From positions 3,060,501 to 3,124,500 of the forward strand of contig JAGUCH010000007.1 in assembly GCA_019096065.1 (NCBI GenBank): a stretch of 64,000 bases of DNA, given 5' to 3'. Both the position numbers and the translations under genes were made by a program. This DNA comes from Paracyclopina nana (taxonomy: Eukaryota; Arthropoda; Copepoda; Cyclopoida; Cyclopettidae). The notes under the pieces are model-generated. The model was given only the letters and a program-made list of their open reading frames with translations. It searched no databases and had not been told where the DNA came from. Below, piece by piece: positions 44,367 through 54,779 of this stretch (positions are counted from its first letter, which is position 1; the number at the start of each line of letters is the position of its first letter).

Positions 44367-44996
44367 AAATTAGCAGTAAAATTGGATTTACTAGCAAAAT
44401 ATGGTCAAATTACAATAAAATATTCCCCTAAGTACAAGGTAGGCTTGACAAAATCCCACCTTGTGAAAAAAAAATCGAGAAAAACTGATTCATTAGAAAT
44501 TGGAGGTCTGATGCAGGCAGCGATAGGACCTCCAAAATGTTTCATAATTCGCCGGTAGGATAGATATGGGACTTGTTTACGTGTTCCTATATGAGTGGAA
44601 TTACAGAAGAATTATGCTGCACCTAGCGCTCTACCAGTTAGTAGGTGGAATTAGTGATGGAATGAACACTTTTTTCATCAATTCAATCAAACTTGAATAA
44701 AAAATCAGCTAATTTATTAAGTAAATTGCTGAAAAATAAAATGAGTCAATTCGAATTAGTTCGAAAATTTCCACAAGACAGTACACTATCGGTCGATCAC
44801 GATTTTTTTGGCTCACTTGATGGAATGCTGAGCTTTTTTGTTGCTACCAGGAGATGCGCGCACGCTATTGACCGCAAGGCTTGACCTGCTAACAAGCTAT
44901 CTTTTTTAAGGCCAATTTAATTGTTAAATTATAATATTTTCAGCATTGAAAAGTACTTTAGGGATTCAGAACCATCACGAAGCTGACAAAAATGTC

Positions 44997-45129
44997 AATA
45001 CTGTCCTGATGACTCGTCCATATAGGGTAGTAAAATTCCAGATCACTCGTGGCTTCGCCACTCGGTGATCTTTCATTTGACTACTCATGAGCGAAAAACC
45101 CTATATGGACTCGTCATCAGGACAGTATT
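44997..45129. repeat. Foldback element, about 133 bp
   Basis: The left arm AATACTGTCCTGATGACTCGTCC pairs with the right arm GGACTCGTCATCAGGACAGTATT, and pairing continues through ATATAGGGT/ACCCTATAT. A nested hairpin GATCACTCGTGGCTTCGCCACTCGGTGATC fills the centre. Non-coding. Confidence 0.8.
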
Positions 45130-46094
45130 GTTACATTATGCTGGGCTCAATTCTGCGCACGTTCTGTAATTCATAAATGGCTTAGTAAATAATTAAAGTT
45201 TGTTTTGCTGACTCAGCTTGAGCTTTGGCACAGTTTTGAAGCCTGATATACTAGATGTGCTTGTCTTGTTCACTTGCCCAGAAATGTGGCAAATTAAGGC
45301 AGCATATAACAATGTAGATCTGTGTCAGATTGTTAGTAGGGCAAAGTAGAATGAGGCCGAAATATCATATTCTTTCAACACTTCACAAAGGTTGGCCCAA
45401 GCTTTGATCAGGATGACCCATAAGGAAAAACTTCAGAGAAGATTCTAGCAATTTATCAAGATTTCGCAGAGCTGAAATTGCAGACTGCGAAAGTTGGCCT
45501 TCAACTCTGGAGAACATGGCGTATCAGGTCTTTTGAGGTTAAAGGCTTAGTTTAAGATCCTAGGGCAACCTTGAGAATATGGGTAAATGGGGTATGTTTA
45601 TCTGACAAAGATTGTCAAGATACATTTGATGACTTTCATCATAAAACAAATGAGTTAGAAATATTGCAAGCATTTTTGGGTATTTGCCATCATCTTGCTG
45701 TCTCGCGCTTAATTGTGACCTAGCCAAAAGAAAGCCTGTGTCCCAGAATTGCAGCTTTCAGTTGCTCCAAGATGTGAAACAAAGCCGACTTCCACGCAAG
45801 AAGCAAAAAAAGTATCACTTCTTACTATTATTCAGATGCTTAAACTGCGTTCTAGATAGAACTCACTAGCACAAAGAAAAGCATGTGCTCTAATGCGCAA
45901 CCAGGTGAGTCAGTTAGTATCAGAATGGCAAACCTTCAAGAACAAAAGTAAGCCAAGTCTTAAAATAAGTCTTATGTAAACAGACTATGAGGCCAGCATC
46001 TCATTTATAGTTTTTCAACAACATTATTCATGATATATCATTTCAGAAAGAGTACCTTCAATTTAATTCCAGAGAGAAGGTGTTTCTAGCCAGA

Positions 46095-49000
46095 ATGACA
46101 TCTTTGGCCTTTCAAAAATTCAAATCCCTTGAAAGAAGGCCAAGTAATAGCAGCTTACGGGAAATTCAGCCTTCTGAGAAAAGGCCATCACCTGATCAAG
46201 GCCTTGGATCATCATTGTCTTCCTCTAATGCAAGTCTACAGCAACAATCACCCACTAAAGTGACAGACACTCAACAAAGAACAATGGAGGAAGCAAAACA
46301 AGACATGTCTCAGCTGAGAGCTCAATTTTTCAATGACCAATTGGCTGTGCCAAAAAGTAAGCAAAGCAAAGACTCAAAACCACCTAGCACTCAACCTGAT
46401 AAAAAGCTCATCTCTAAAGTGTCACTAGATAGGAGAAAAAGTGCTGATGATGGAATCAAGCTAGATGCACTTTCCAAAGGAAACTGCAATGAAATCAAGA
46501 CTATGTTTGAGGAAAACATAGCTATAAAAAAAGGAATCATTCCTGATCCAAACCTTCCCCAAGGTCCAGTGGTTAAGATGAGGAGAAAAGTCAACCCAAA
46601 TTTGCCAAACACTTTTGGAAAGCTAGAGGACCCATCAGAAGCTTCAGTAAAGAAAAGAGAAAGCATTCCAATCGACAGAAAGATGTTTACTCACTTTTTA
46701 AACAAATTTGAAGATGATCTCTCAAGGCAAGCTGGGAAAAATCAGCTGTGGAGGTTGACTCAACAACAAAAAACATATTTGAAGGAGGCAAAATCGTGGT
46801 CAAGAAAGCAAGAGGAGAAGAAAGAGATGGAAGAGAGGCAAAAGATGGAGGAAATCAAGGCCAGAGAACTTGAAGCTCAAAGAAAAGCTGAAGAAGAGGA
46901 AAGAAAGGTAAAAGACAAAGAAAAAGAGGAGAAAAGAAGGAAGGAGGAAGAAGAGCTTCTCTTAAAAGCAGCAACATTGGAAGCTGAAAAGAAAACAAAG
47001 AAAAAGAAGAAGAAAAAAGGACAACTTGCCGAAAATTCAGAGCTCCCCAATCTAGTTGCCAATACATGCTCTGACCTCAGGAGAAGATTTCAAGAATCTC
47101 TAAAAGCTTCAGTTGAGCCTCAATCAACAAAAGTGAACCAACTGGAAAGGCCGAAAGTGAGAAAGTTGGTTGATAATCCTTTTGAGAAGCAGATGAACCA
47201 AAACAATGAAGATCAAGTGTTGAAAAGGAGAGAGTTTCCGCAAGTGAGAGAAAACAGACTAGGTGACCTAAAGAAGAGATTCAGTCAGTTCATGTCAGCC
47301 TCCTCAGAGACAACTCATCAACTGTCAACCAGTTCTGGAGCCAATAATCATCAAGATTCTGACGCGACATCTTCCACAGAGAGCAACAATAATAAAAAAG
47401 AAAAGATAGAAAACAATAAGACTTTGAATAATGAAGAGAGATCAAATGAATTGATTCAAGCAGAAGTGAAAAGAAAATCAATCATCCAATCATCTGTGCA
47501 TGCAATTAAAGGTTCATTTGAGAAGCTAAGCAGCTCAAAAGAAAAACTTCAAGGAGACAGCAAAAGAAATACACTTACAAGCAGGCCGAGCAAAACAGAT
47601 ATGCAGAGCTACCTGATTTCTCATGTTTTGTATGATGGAAAAGTTAAGATGGAAGCCTTACCACCAGCAAAGGAGGAAGAAGATGATTTTCTGAGCAAAC
47701 TTGAAGAAGAGATTATTATTCCTGAGGAAGAACTTATGAATGATGAGTATATCAAGGGCTTACAAAAGTATCTGGCTTTATTTGATGATAAGAAAAAGTC
47801 AAAGAAGAAGAAGAAAAAGAAGACTATACTGGATGAGCCTCCAAAAGTAGCCCCACTTAAGATAGTCCAAGTGAGCAGCATCAAAGAGCAATTTGAAAGA
47901 CAGAAGAAGGCCTCTCTATTGCCAAGTCCAATAAAAGAGGGAGCAAATGAACCAACTAACTTTCAAATTGAGCCAACTGTAGGAAAAGTCAAGAGCTTAT
48001 TTGAGAAACGTGAAGAAGCTGATGCACCTCAAAAGCCTCTTGTAAGAAGAAGATTGATCAACAATGCACTGATTCAAAAGTTTGATTGTCCTGAAATGGT
48101 GGAAGAGCTGAAGAAACAAAAAGAGAAAGAGAGGGAAGAGAGGAAACAAGAAAGACTAAGAAAGCTGGAGGAAGAGAGGCAAAGAATTGATGCTGAAATG
48201 AGAAAAGCCAAAAAGCTAGAAGAGGAAAGGCTCGAAAGGGAGAGACTGGAACAATTGAGAAGGGAAGAAGATGAGAGAGCTGAGAAGGAAAGAGTTGCAG
48301 AAGAGGCTAGAAGGAAAGCTGCTTTTGAGCAAATGCTGGTTGAAGAAAAGCTTAAAGCTGATCAGAGAAAAAAGAATGATCAAGAAAAGAAAGAAATGAG
48401 GGAGAAATCAGAGCCTGCTTTCAGGCAAAAGAAAGTCTTGGGAAGAATTCAGCATATTTTTCAAAAGAAACTTGAAGAAGAAGAGAATTCTCAGAGGAAA
48501 GGACCAGTTGTAAACATTGGCTCTGTAAAAGGAGTTGGAGCAGAATTGTTCGGAAAAAAAGATGACACCAAGCATCGATTGAACCAAAACTCTGACCCAA
48601 CTCTTGCTTCCACAGGTGGGGTGTTAAGCAGTGTCATTAATAAATTTGAGGCAAAGGAAGATGAGCCAGTTATCATTTCTCATGGTGTGCCAAGAGTTAA
48701 GAAAGATATACCAGCAGCATTGGCTTTTGCCAGGAATGAACAGAAAATGCTGGAAAAGTCAATGTCAAGTCCCAAACCCAAAAATGATACTGAATGGTCT
48801 TGGAAAAAGAAATCTGCAGCTGAACTCTTGGCCAGTGAGATGGGACTGACCAAGTCATCTGAGAATGGATTAACAAATAATATTGACTCGAAAAAAGCTC
48901 AAAAAATTAAAAAGTCCTTTGATAGACAGAAAGAGTTGCTTGATGATATTCATGAAGTCAACAAGAGATTATCAAAGAAAAATGCTCTCAAGGAGCATGA

Positions 49001-52000
49001 AGCAAAAATGGAGGAATATTCCAAGCTCATGGATGATATCCAACTATATTTGTCTGAGCCTGACAAATCAGCTGAGGAATCTACCTTCAAAGATGATGTC
49101 AAGAACTATATCACCTCTAAGGTAAACAAAAAGAAAACTAAGGCCAAGATTTTGCAGCCTCAGCACACTCAGCAGCAGTCATGGAATTCGATCCAAAAGA
49201 TAAAAGAACAATTACTCCAACCAAATGATTCTAGTGAAAAAGTATTTGACTCAAACATTTCCAATGAGGGTAAAGTTAGCGCTTTGAAATCAACTATCAT
49301 GGAGCAATACTTAAACTCAAAACTTGAACCGGCAATTGATAATCAAGTGTCAACAACAAACTCAGTGTCAGCAATAAAAGAAGTTTTTGAAATCGAGTCT
49401 GGAAATGGACAATTAGTGGAAAACCAAGGGAAAAATGTTGTTAGAAAGAAGTTGATTCAACTTCCACATGAAGAAATTGAGGAGAAGACAAGTCCTCGAA
49501 AAGAGTCTTATGAATGGAAGTACAAGAAGAAGTCTTTACAAGAGCTTAATTCTCTGATGACATCCAATCAAGCCTTTGTAACATCAAATGTTCTTCACGC
49601 TATGGAAAATGCTGGAAAAATGATTGATACTGCAACAGATCAAAATGATATGCTATATAAAGAGTCAGAGCTTTCACTGATGAACCAAGTTGAAGACTAT
49701 CTTAATGCCCCAGATAGATCTCAAGAAGAGATTGAGTTCAAAGAGCAAATTGAGAAGTTTCTAGACACAATTGAAGAGAGGACGTATAGCAAAGGTGCTG
49801 ACCAAGAAGTCTTAAAAGGTTCTCTGTCAAGAAAGCCAAAGAAGTTAGATTTATCAGTTTTCATGAAAAACTTGGAAGAAGATTCCAAGACACCAGAGGA
49901 TGTGAATTCACCTATATTCTATCCAAAAGCTAAAGATACAGTTGGTATCAAAGAGATTCAAAAAAAGTTATTAGAAGACTCTAAGTTTACTAGGGAATGT
50001 TCTAATGAGGTCATCATTCACAATGCAGGAACTAATGCCATAAAAAGAGAGTATGAATTGCTTAGCAAGGAAAAGAGGCAAGACCTAATGTCAGTACCCA
50101 AGGTACAAGCCCAAAAATCATTTGGAGAAATGCTGAACAAGGCATCAACAGAAGGTGTGAAATCCTTGGAGCAAATTAAAAATGAGAATAAAGAGAACAC
50201 ATGGAGCTGGAAGCAGAAAACAATTGGTGATTTGCATACTTATCTGACTGGTCATTTGTCCCATGCCTCAAAAGCAGTTGTGGATTCTCACAAAAGCATT
50301 CTAAAGGCTGACATAGAAATACAAAATGAGCAAGGGTCTTCCATGGATGCATCAATGATAATCAAACTAACAAGAGAAAGAGATGAAGAAATGGAAAAGT
50401 TTTTGGCAAATGTTGAAGACTATCTTAACCAACCTACTACTTCAAGCAAAGAAGGCTCTATTAAGGAGGGCATTCAAAGCTACTTGAATCTGATTAACAC
50501 TTATAGTACTACAAAGCAAGACAAAGGTGATGCTCCAATAAAACTCTTAGGCAGTGGAGTTGTCTCTAATGTCAAAACACAACTGGAAAGGAATCAGATT
50601 ACTCCATCATTAAATAAAACACAAAGGAGTGTGGGGAAAATAAGCACACAGTTTTTGGAGAATCCTAAGAAACCATCAGATGTTGCTGAAAAGAAGCAAA
50701 CAGCAATCTCCCCAAGCAATAGTAGGTCTGAAGACATTAAGCAGCAGTTGGTAAAGCAATTTTTCAGCCAGGAAAACATGCATCAAACTTTCAAGGCTCC
50801 AAAAGCTAAATTGGTTGCTCAACCAGATACCACAGTTGAGGTTCCAAGTAAAATTGAGCCAAGAAAGGTGTGGCAACCTCCCCAACAACCAAAATCAGCA
50901 GCCACACAAAAGCCTAAAGCCAATCCTGAGAAAAAGAAGGAAGGGGAAAAAGAAGAAAAGTATATTTCTAAATATGCGCACATCCAAAATGAGGATGAGC
51001 GAAAGGCAGCTATTTTGGCTCAATTTGGTTGCAAGCCGAGGCCAGCACTTCAACAACAAAGGAGCAATTCAAGCTCTACAAATTCTTCCAGTGATGATGA
51101 TGATGACATGTCTCATTACATAGAGAATGATCTCATGAAGAACAATGAGCTTTATGTCCTTTATGGTGATAGATTAAGAGCATCAAGTCCCAAGAGACAG
51201 TCCAGACCAAGGAAGCAACAGCAAGTGACATCTGTTGACTGCTTAAAAGGCATATTAGGTACAATCAGGCAAAGAAGTGCCACTAGGCATGAGTTGGACT
51301 CAGAAACTGATGGTGCTGTCTCAAGAAGTCCTCAAGGCACAAGAAATGTAGAGAGGAGCAACAGTTGTGCTAATGTTGGTTACCTATTTGAACAGTCGGT
51401 AAAGGAAAAGCAACTACAAGGACTTCACAGCCAATATAGTGAAAGACCTACAGGAAGGATCCTTATTCCAAATCTAGACTCAAGTGATTCACCTCCAAGG
51501 AGAGGATTTTTACCAGGTTTGAACAATAGTCTTGCAAGAAGCTCATCATTCCACAAGTTTAAGCAATCATTTGAGACAGGTCAATTTGATTCAGGAGATG
51601 AGTGCAATGAAGAAGAGGATGCAGGAAGGCAAACAGAGCAAAGAAGTCAAATAGAGTCTGAACTTGATGAGCTAAGGTCTTGCACAAGATTGCAGAAAAT
51701 GTTTAGCATTAATAAGCCAAAGATGTCAGTGCTTGAGAGATCAAGTAGCTCTTCAGCAGTTTCGGATTTTATGCGAAGTGGCTTGAATGGTGAAGATTCT
51801 ATTCCAACTGTTGCTGAAGCAAGAAGCTCGATTAGAAACATTTTTGAAGCTTCTGCCTTTAAAGTAACCTATGGTGGTGGGAAAACTCTTACTGAACAGC
51901 TCAGAGAAAAGGAGAAAACTCCTGAACCTCAACCAAAGAAAAAGGTTCAATTCAGCGACAGAACATGGGTTCTAGATACCATCAATAAGTATTTTGATGT

Positions 52001-52568
52001 CATAGAGGAGGATGAAGATGAAGAAGAAAACAATGATTATGAAGAAAATGAAGAAGATGAGGACTTTGAAGATGATTATGATGAGGAAGAAGAAGACTCT
52101 GATGATGACAACCAGGTATTTTCAACTCAAGTATCAGCTCAGAGCTTTGTGTACCCAAATACCAATCATGGATATGGTTCTAATCAAAACTTCTCTTCAT
52201 TGGCTGAAACTTATGAATTGGAAGAAGACATTGAGCTTGATGTAGATGAAGAATGTTCAGATAGCGAAGAGGAAGAAGATGATGATGAAAGACAATTCCA
52301 AAGCACTTCATTATTAAGGTCTGCATCATCAACAAGAATTAGAGGATTGTTCAATTCAGTTCTAAAAAAAAGTGCATCTGGGGCTGACTTGGATATGTCT
52401 AGGTTCAAGGCAAACTTGGACTCTCATTTGCAAAGAAGGCAATCATTTAGCAGTAATGCCAACTTGCAAGACTCACCAGTCTCTGATAATGATGAAGATG
52501 ATGAACTCTTCCAAGATTGCTCAGAAACACCCATGGAAACAAGTAAATATTACAGAATCCCACTCTGA
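46095..52568 (+). CDS. Very large repetitive charged protein, 2157 residues, single exon
   Basis: One open frame of about 6.5 kb; ATG 46095 (MTSLAFQKFKSLE) is chosen because a splice acceptor precedes it. The protein is highly charged, with two Lys/Glu coiled-coil stretches (about 46790-47010 and 48090-48420). A module recurs about three times: an aromatic-basic start (EWSWKKKSAAEL, EWKYKKKSLQEL, TWSWKQKTIGDL) at about 48790, 49505 and 50200, followed about 50-90 residues later by a helix such as VEDYLNAPDRSQEE or VEDYLNQPTTSSKE. Short (V/I)K-x-x-FE motifs (IKEQFERQ, VKSLFEKRE, IKEVFEIE, IRNIFEAS) are scattered throughout. The C-terminus has a long acidic run (about 52000-52110). I do not recognise the family; a cytoskeletal or muscle scaffold is a reasonable guess. 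It converges on the next gene with 67 bp between stops. Confidence 0.8.
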   Translation: MTSLAFQKFKSLERRPSNSSLREIQPSEKRPSPDQGLGSSLSSSNASLQQQSPTKVTDTQQRTMEEAKQDMSQLRAQFFNDQLAVPKSKQSKDSKPPSTQPDKKLISKVSLDRRKSADDGIKLDALSKGNCNEIKTMFEENIAIKKGIIPDPNLPQGPVVKMRRKVNPNLPNTFGKLEDPSEASVKKRESIPIDRKMFTHFLNKFEDDLSRQAGKNQLWRLTQQQKTYLKEAKSWSRKQEEKKEMEERQKMEEIKARELEAQRKAEEEERKVKDKEKEEKRRKEEEELLLKAATLEAEKKTKKKKKKKGQLAENSELPNLVANTCSDLRRRFQESLKASVEPQSTKVNQLERPKVRKLVDNPFEKQMNQNNEDQVLKRREFPQVRENRLGDLKKRFSQFMSASSETTHQLSTSSGANNHQDSDATSSTESNNNKKEKIENNKTLNNEERSNELIQAEVKRKSIIQSSVHAIKGSFEKLSSSKEKLQGDSKRNTLTSRPSKTDMQSYLISHVLYDGKVKMEALPPAKEEEDDFLSKLEEEIIIPEEELMNDEYIKGLQKYLALFDDKKKSKKKKKKKTILDEPPKVAPLKIVQVSSIKEQFERQKKASLLPSPIKEGANEPTNFQIEPTVGKVKSLFEKREEADAPQKPLVRRRLINNALIQKFDCPEMVEELKKQKEKEREERKQERLRKLEEERQRIDAEMRKAKKLEEERLERERLEQLRREEDERAEKERVAEEARRKAAFEQMLVEEKLKADQRKKNDQEKKEMREKSEPAFRQKKVLGRIQHIFQKKLEEEENSQRKGPVVNIGSVKGVGAELFGKKDDTKHRLNQNSDPTLASTGGVLSSVINKFEAKEDEPVIISHGVPRVKKDIPAALAFARNEQKMLEKSMSSPKPKNDTEWSWKKKSAAELLASEMGLTKSSENGLTNNIDSKKAQKIKKSFDRQKELLDDIHEVNKRLSKKNALKEHEAKMEEYSKLMDDIQLYLSEPDKSAEESTFKDDVKNYITSKVNKKKTKAKILQPQHTQQQSWNSIQKIKEQLLQPNDSSEKVFDSNISNEGKVSALKSTIMEQYLNSKLEPAIDNQVSTTNSVSAIKEVFEIESGNGQLVENQGKNVVRKKLIQLPHEEIEEKTSPRKESYEWKYKKKSLQELNSLMTSNQAFVTSNVLHAMENAGKMIDTATDQNDMLYKESELSLMNQVEDYLNAPDRSQEEIEFKEQIEKFLDTIEERTYSKGADQEVLKGSLSRKPKKLDLSVFMKNLEEDSKTPEDVNSPIFYPKAKDTVGIKEIQKKLLEDSKFTRECSNEVIIHNAGTNAIKREYELLSKEKRQDLMSVPKVQAQKSFGEMLNKASTEGVKSLEQIKNENKENTWSWKQKTIGDLHTYLTGHLSHASKAVVDSHKSILKADIEIQNEQGSSMDASMIIKLTRERDEEMEKFLANVEDYLNQPTTSSKEGSIKEGIQSYLNLINTYSTTKQDKGDAPIKLLGSGVVSNVKTQLERNQITPSLNKTQRSVGKISTQFLENPKKPSDVAEKKQTAISPSNSRSEDIKQQLVKQFFSQENMHQTFKAPKAKLVAQPDTTVEVPSKIEPRKVWQPPQQPKSAATQKPKANPEKKKEGEKEEKYISKYAHIQNEDERKAAILAQFGCKPRPALQQQRSNSSSTNSSSDDDDDMSHYIENDLMKNNELYVLYGDRLRASSPKRQSRPRKQQQVTSVDCLKGILGTIRQRSATRHELDSETDGAVSRSPQGTRNVERSNSCANVGYLFEQSVKEKQLQGLHSQYSERPTGRILIPNLDSSDSPPRRGFLPGLNNSLARSSSFHKFKQSFETGQFDSGDECNEEEDAGRQTEQRSQIESELDELRSCTRLQKMFSINKPKMSVLERSSSSSAVSDFMRSGLNGEDSIPTVAEARSSIRNIFEASAFKVTYGGGKTLTEQLREKEKTPEPQPKKKVQFSDRTWVLDTINKYFDVIEEDEDEEENNDYEENEEDEDFEDDYDEEEEDSDDDNQVFSTQVSAQSFVYPNTNHGYGSNQNFSSLAETYELEEDIELDVDEECSDSEEEEDDDERQFQSTSLLRSASSTRIRGLFNSVLKKSASGADLDMSRFKANLDSHLQRRQSFSSNANLQDSPVSDNDEDDELFQDCSETPMETSKYYRIPL

Positions 52569-52635
52569 AACTAAAAATACATTCATGCTGCAAGTTTTTA
52601 TTAATTTTGTAAATTGTGCAAGTAAGTAAAAGGCT

Positions 52636-54779
52636 TCAATATTTGTTCAAGAAGAGCTCTCCTTTTTGAAGTTTTTCATAATTAGAGCTCCATGTGCTAA
52701 CACTGTCATCTGCGGCCTTTCTGGTAGCATCAAGAAACTTTTGTATCTTCTCATTGGCTTTCTTGTTTCCTTCTGGATCATAGTAACTAGGAAGAGCAGG
52801 CTTAAATTTGCTGACACTGTCAGCTGAGATATTCATGGCCAGCTTGTTGCTACTAAATGTTGAGTTAATTGAGCTTTCAAAGCTTCCAGAAACCCTTCTC
52901 TCCCAAAATTCAGCAAGCCTCTTTTTGGGGGTGACTGGCTCAGGAAACACAGTCTCAGCTCTGCTAGTATCATTGTTAGTCATAGCCTGCTTGAAAGATT
53001 CAAATGAGAATTGTGGGCTGCTCGTATCACTTAGACCAGAGTCTTGTTGACGAGGTGTGCTCAGCAATGATCTAGTGGTACATGACTCTTCAATTTTTGG
53101 AGTAATTGACCCAGAGCTTGTTGAGGAGGGAGGACTTGGTAAATCAAGGAAAGGTATCGAGAACCCTTTCTTCTTATTTTTCTTTGCCCTGTCAATTTCA
53201 GCTTTGACATTTTGAAGCTCTTCAAAGCTTGGCTCATCTAAGTTTGTCTCAGACCTAGAGGCAGATTCAACAAAAGAAAGCTCAGAGGCTGCTTCAGATT
53301 GTACTCTCGAATTGTCTGCCACAACTGGCTTTGCCATATCAAGGATATCAACAACTATACTAGCATCATCTGACTCTATTAGCTCCTCTAAGTCAGTCTG
53401 CTGCCCTTCATCATCCCATTCCTCCCAGTCTAAATTTCTCAGCTCAGAGTCTTCAGAATCAAAGTTATCATTGAGCAAGTCTGCAATTGTGCTCCCAACT
53501 GAGTTTCTTCTTGTTCCTTGTTCAGAAGAGCAGAAGGCAATGTCATCTGGAATGTAGGTAGCTGGTCCATAAAAGTCATTCTTGGGCGGAAAAGGAATTG
53601 GTACATTGTTGAACACTGGATGTTCACGAGAGTTGCATGCTAACAATGTTGATTCACTTGGATAGTCATCCACCAGAGTGCTATCATCATTTGAGTGTAA
53701 GGGCTGTTGGTGGTCTTTCTTCTTTTTGAGGTAATTTCTCAAAAAGAGGAGGCCAGTACCTGAGACCGTTGACCCACTGACATAGCTATTCATGCTGGCA
53801 GTTTCATCCTGTGCCAATAAGGGCTGTTGATGAGCAGGACATTTCCCTGATGAGCATGAGGACTCTAGGACTTCCCTGATCTCATCATCATTTCCATTTG
53901 CAATAGCCTCTTCCATCTGTTGAAAAGAATCAACAGAAATTGAGTCAGAAGTCGCATTCCATGAAGATGACTTATTTGTGCTGCTCTTAGAAGAACACTT
54001 CTTTGCTTGACTAAGGGAATCCGAAACAAGCCTGTCTATGAGGACTTCTCTTCTGAATTGATTTTCACACTCTTTGCAGTCTTGTTCTTGATCTGCAGCA
54101 TCTGTCACTTTAGGGCCCCTTCTCTGGACAAACTTTCTGAAAAAATCCATCCCAGAACCAGACACTGTAGACACACTCTGAGCATCATCATGCTCAATGT
54201 AACTTTTGCTGGCTTTATCATAGTTGGAAGGACCAAAAATGAGGAGATTGTTTTTACTATCTTGCCACTTCTTCAGGGGATCACCAAATGGAGCAGCCAA
54301 ATCTATGATTGAATTTGATGGTGGAAGTGCACTTTTCTGTAGGGGTGAATAAGCTGCAGATGCTGGCAAAGACTTGTCGTGGTAGCTGTATACTTGAGCA
54401 ATGGGAGTCTTTGATTCAGGAACATCTTCACCCTCACTAGACTCATCCCCATCATGACCATCAGAAACAGAATTGTTGCTCCTTTAATCGGAAGCAAAAA
54501 CAGTTCCATTATGTCTTCTATTTCTAAGCTACATTGAATTTACCTTGTAGTGTTGCTTTTGGACCAATAATACTCATAACTGGATGAAGTATCATCACTG
54601 GCTGTCTCGTTCCAATCGTCTTCAGCATCTTCAATAGGAGCAAACTCAGATCCACTGTAACAACTGGATGAAAGTGAAGAAGCTGAAGGTGTCACACTCA
54701 ACTCTCCATATTTTACACAGAGGTCTGATAGCCACATTTGGCCCCTTTTCTCATCACTGTTTAGGCTTTTCCTCATCAT
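52636..54779 (-). CDS. Acidic Ser-rich protein with a duplicated STVSG-x-G motif
   Basis: Two exons: 54544-54779 (MMRKSLNSDEKRGQMWLSD) and 52636-54482, joining in phase through GTAAATTC and ATTAAAG. The protein is Ser/Asp/Glu-rich. A motif occurs twice: SVSTVSGSGMDFFRKFVQRR at about 54160 and STVSGTGLLFLRNYLKKKK at about 53740. Near the C-terminus are FSIPFLDLPSPPSSTSSGS, KKRLAEFWERRVSGSFESS and a helix (ANEKIQKFLDATRKAADD). No membrane segment or enzyme domain. I do not recognise the family; the paired amphipathic motifs look like a repeated binding site. Confidence 0.75.

Larger units (their letters stand above)
43653..46094. other. Intergenic region with a tRNA-like sequence, a 12-bp tandem repeat and a foldback
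   Basis: No protein gene is supportable across about 2.4 kb. A candidate acceptor (TTTCTAGCCAG) directly before ATG 46095 suggests an untranslated first exon of the large plus-strand gene somewhere upstream here. Confidence 0.45.

Noticed and set aside
44307..44558. 83-residue ORF with ASPK repeats
   Set aside because: The repeat is a 12-bp tandem DNA repeat; the rest lacks protein-like features and no splice or promoter context was found.
46080..46094. Start of the large charged protein at 46080
   Set aside because: That codon is GTG and lies within a likely splice-acceptor region; the first ATG is 46095.
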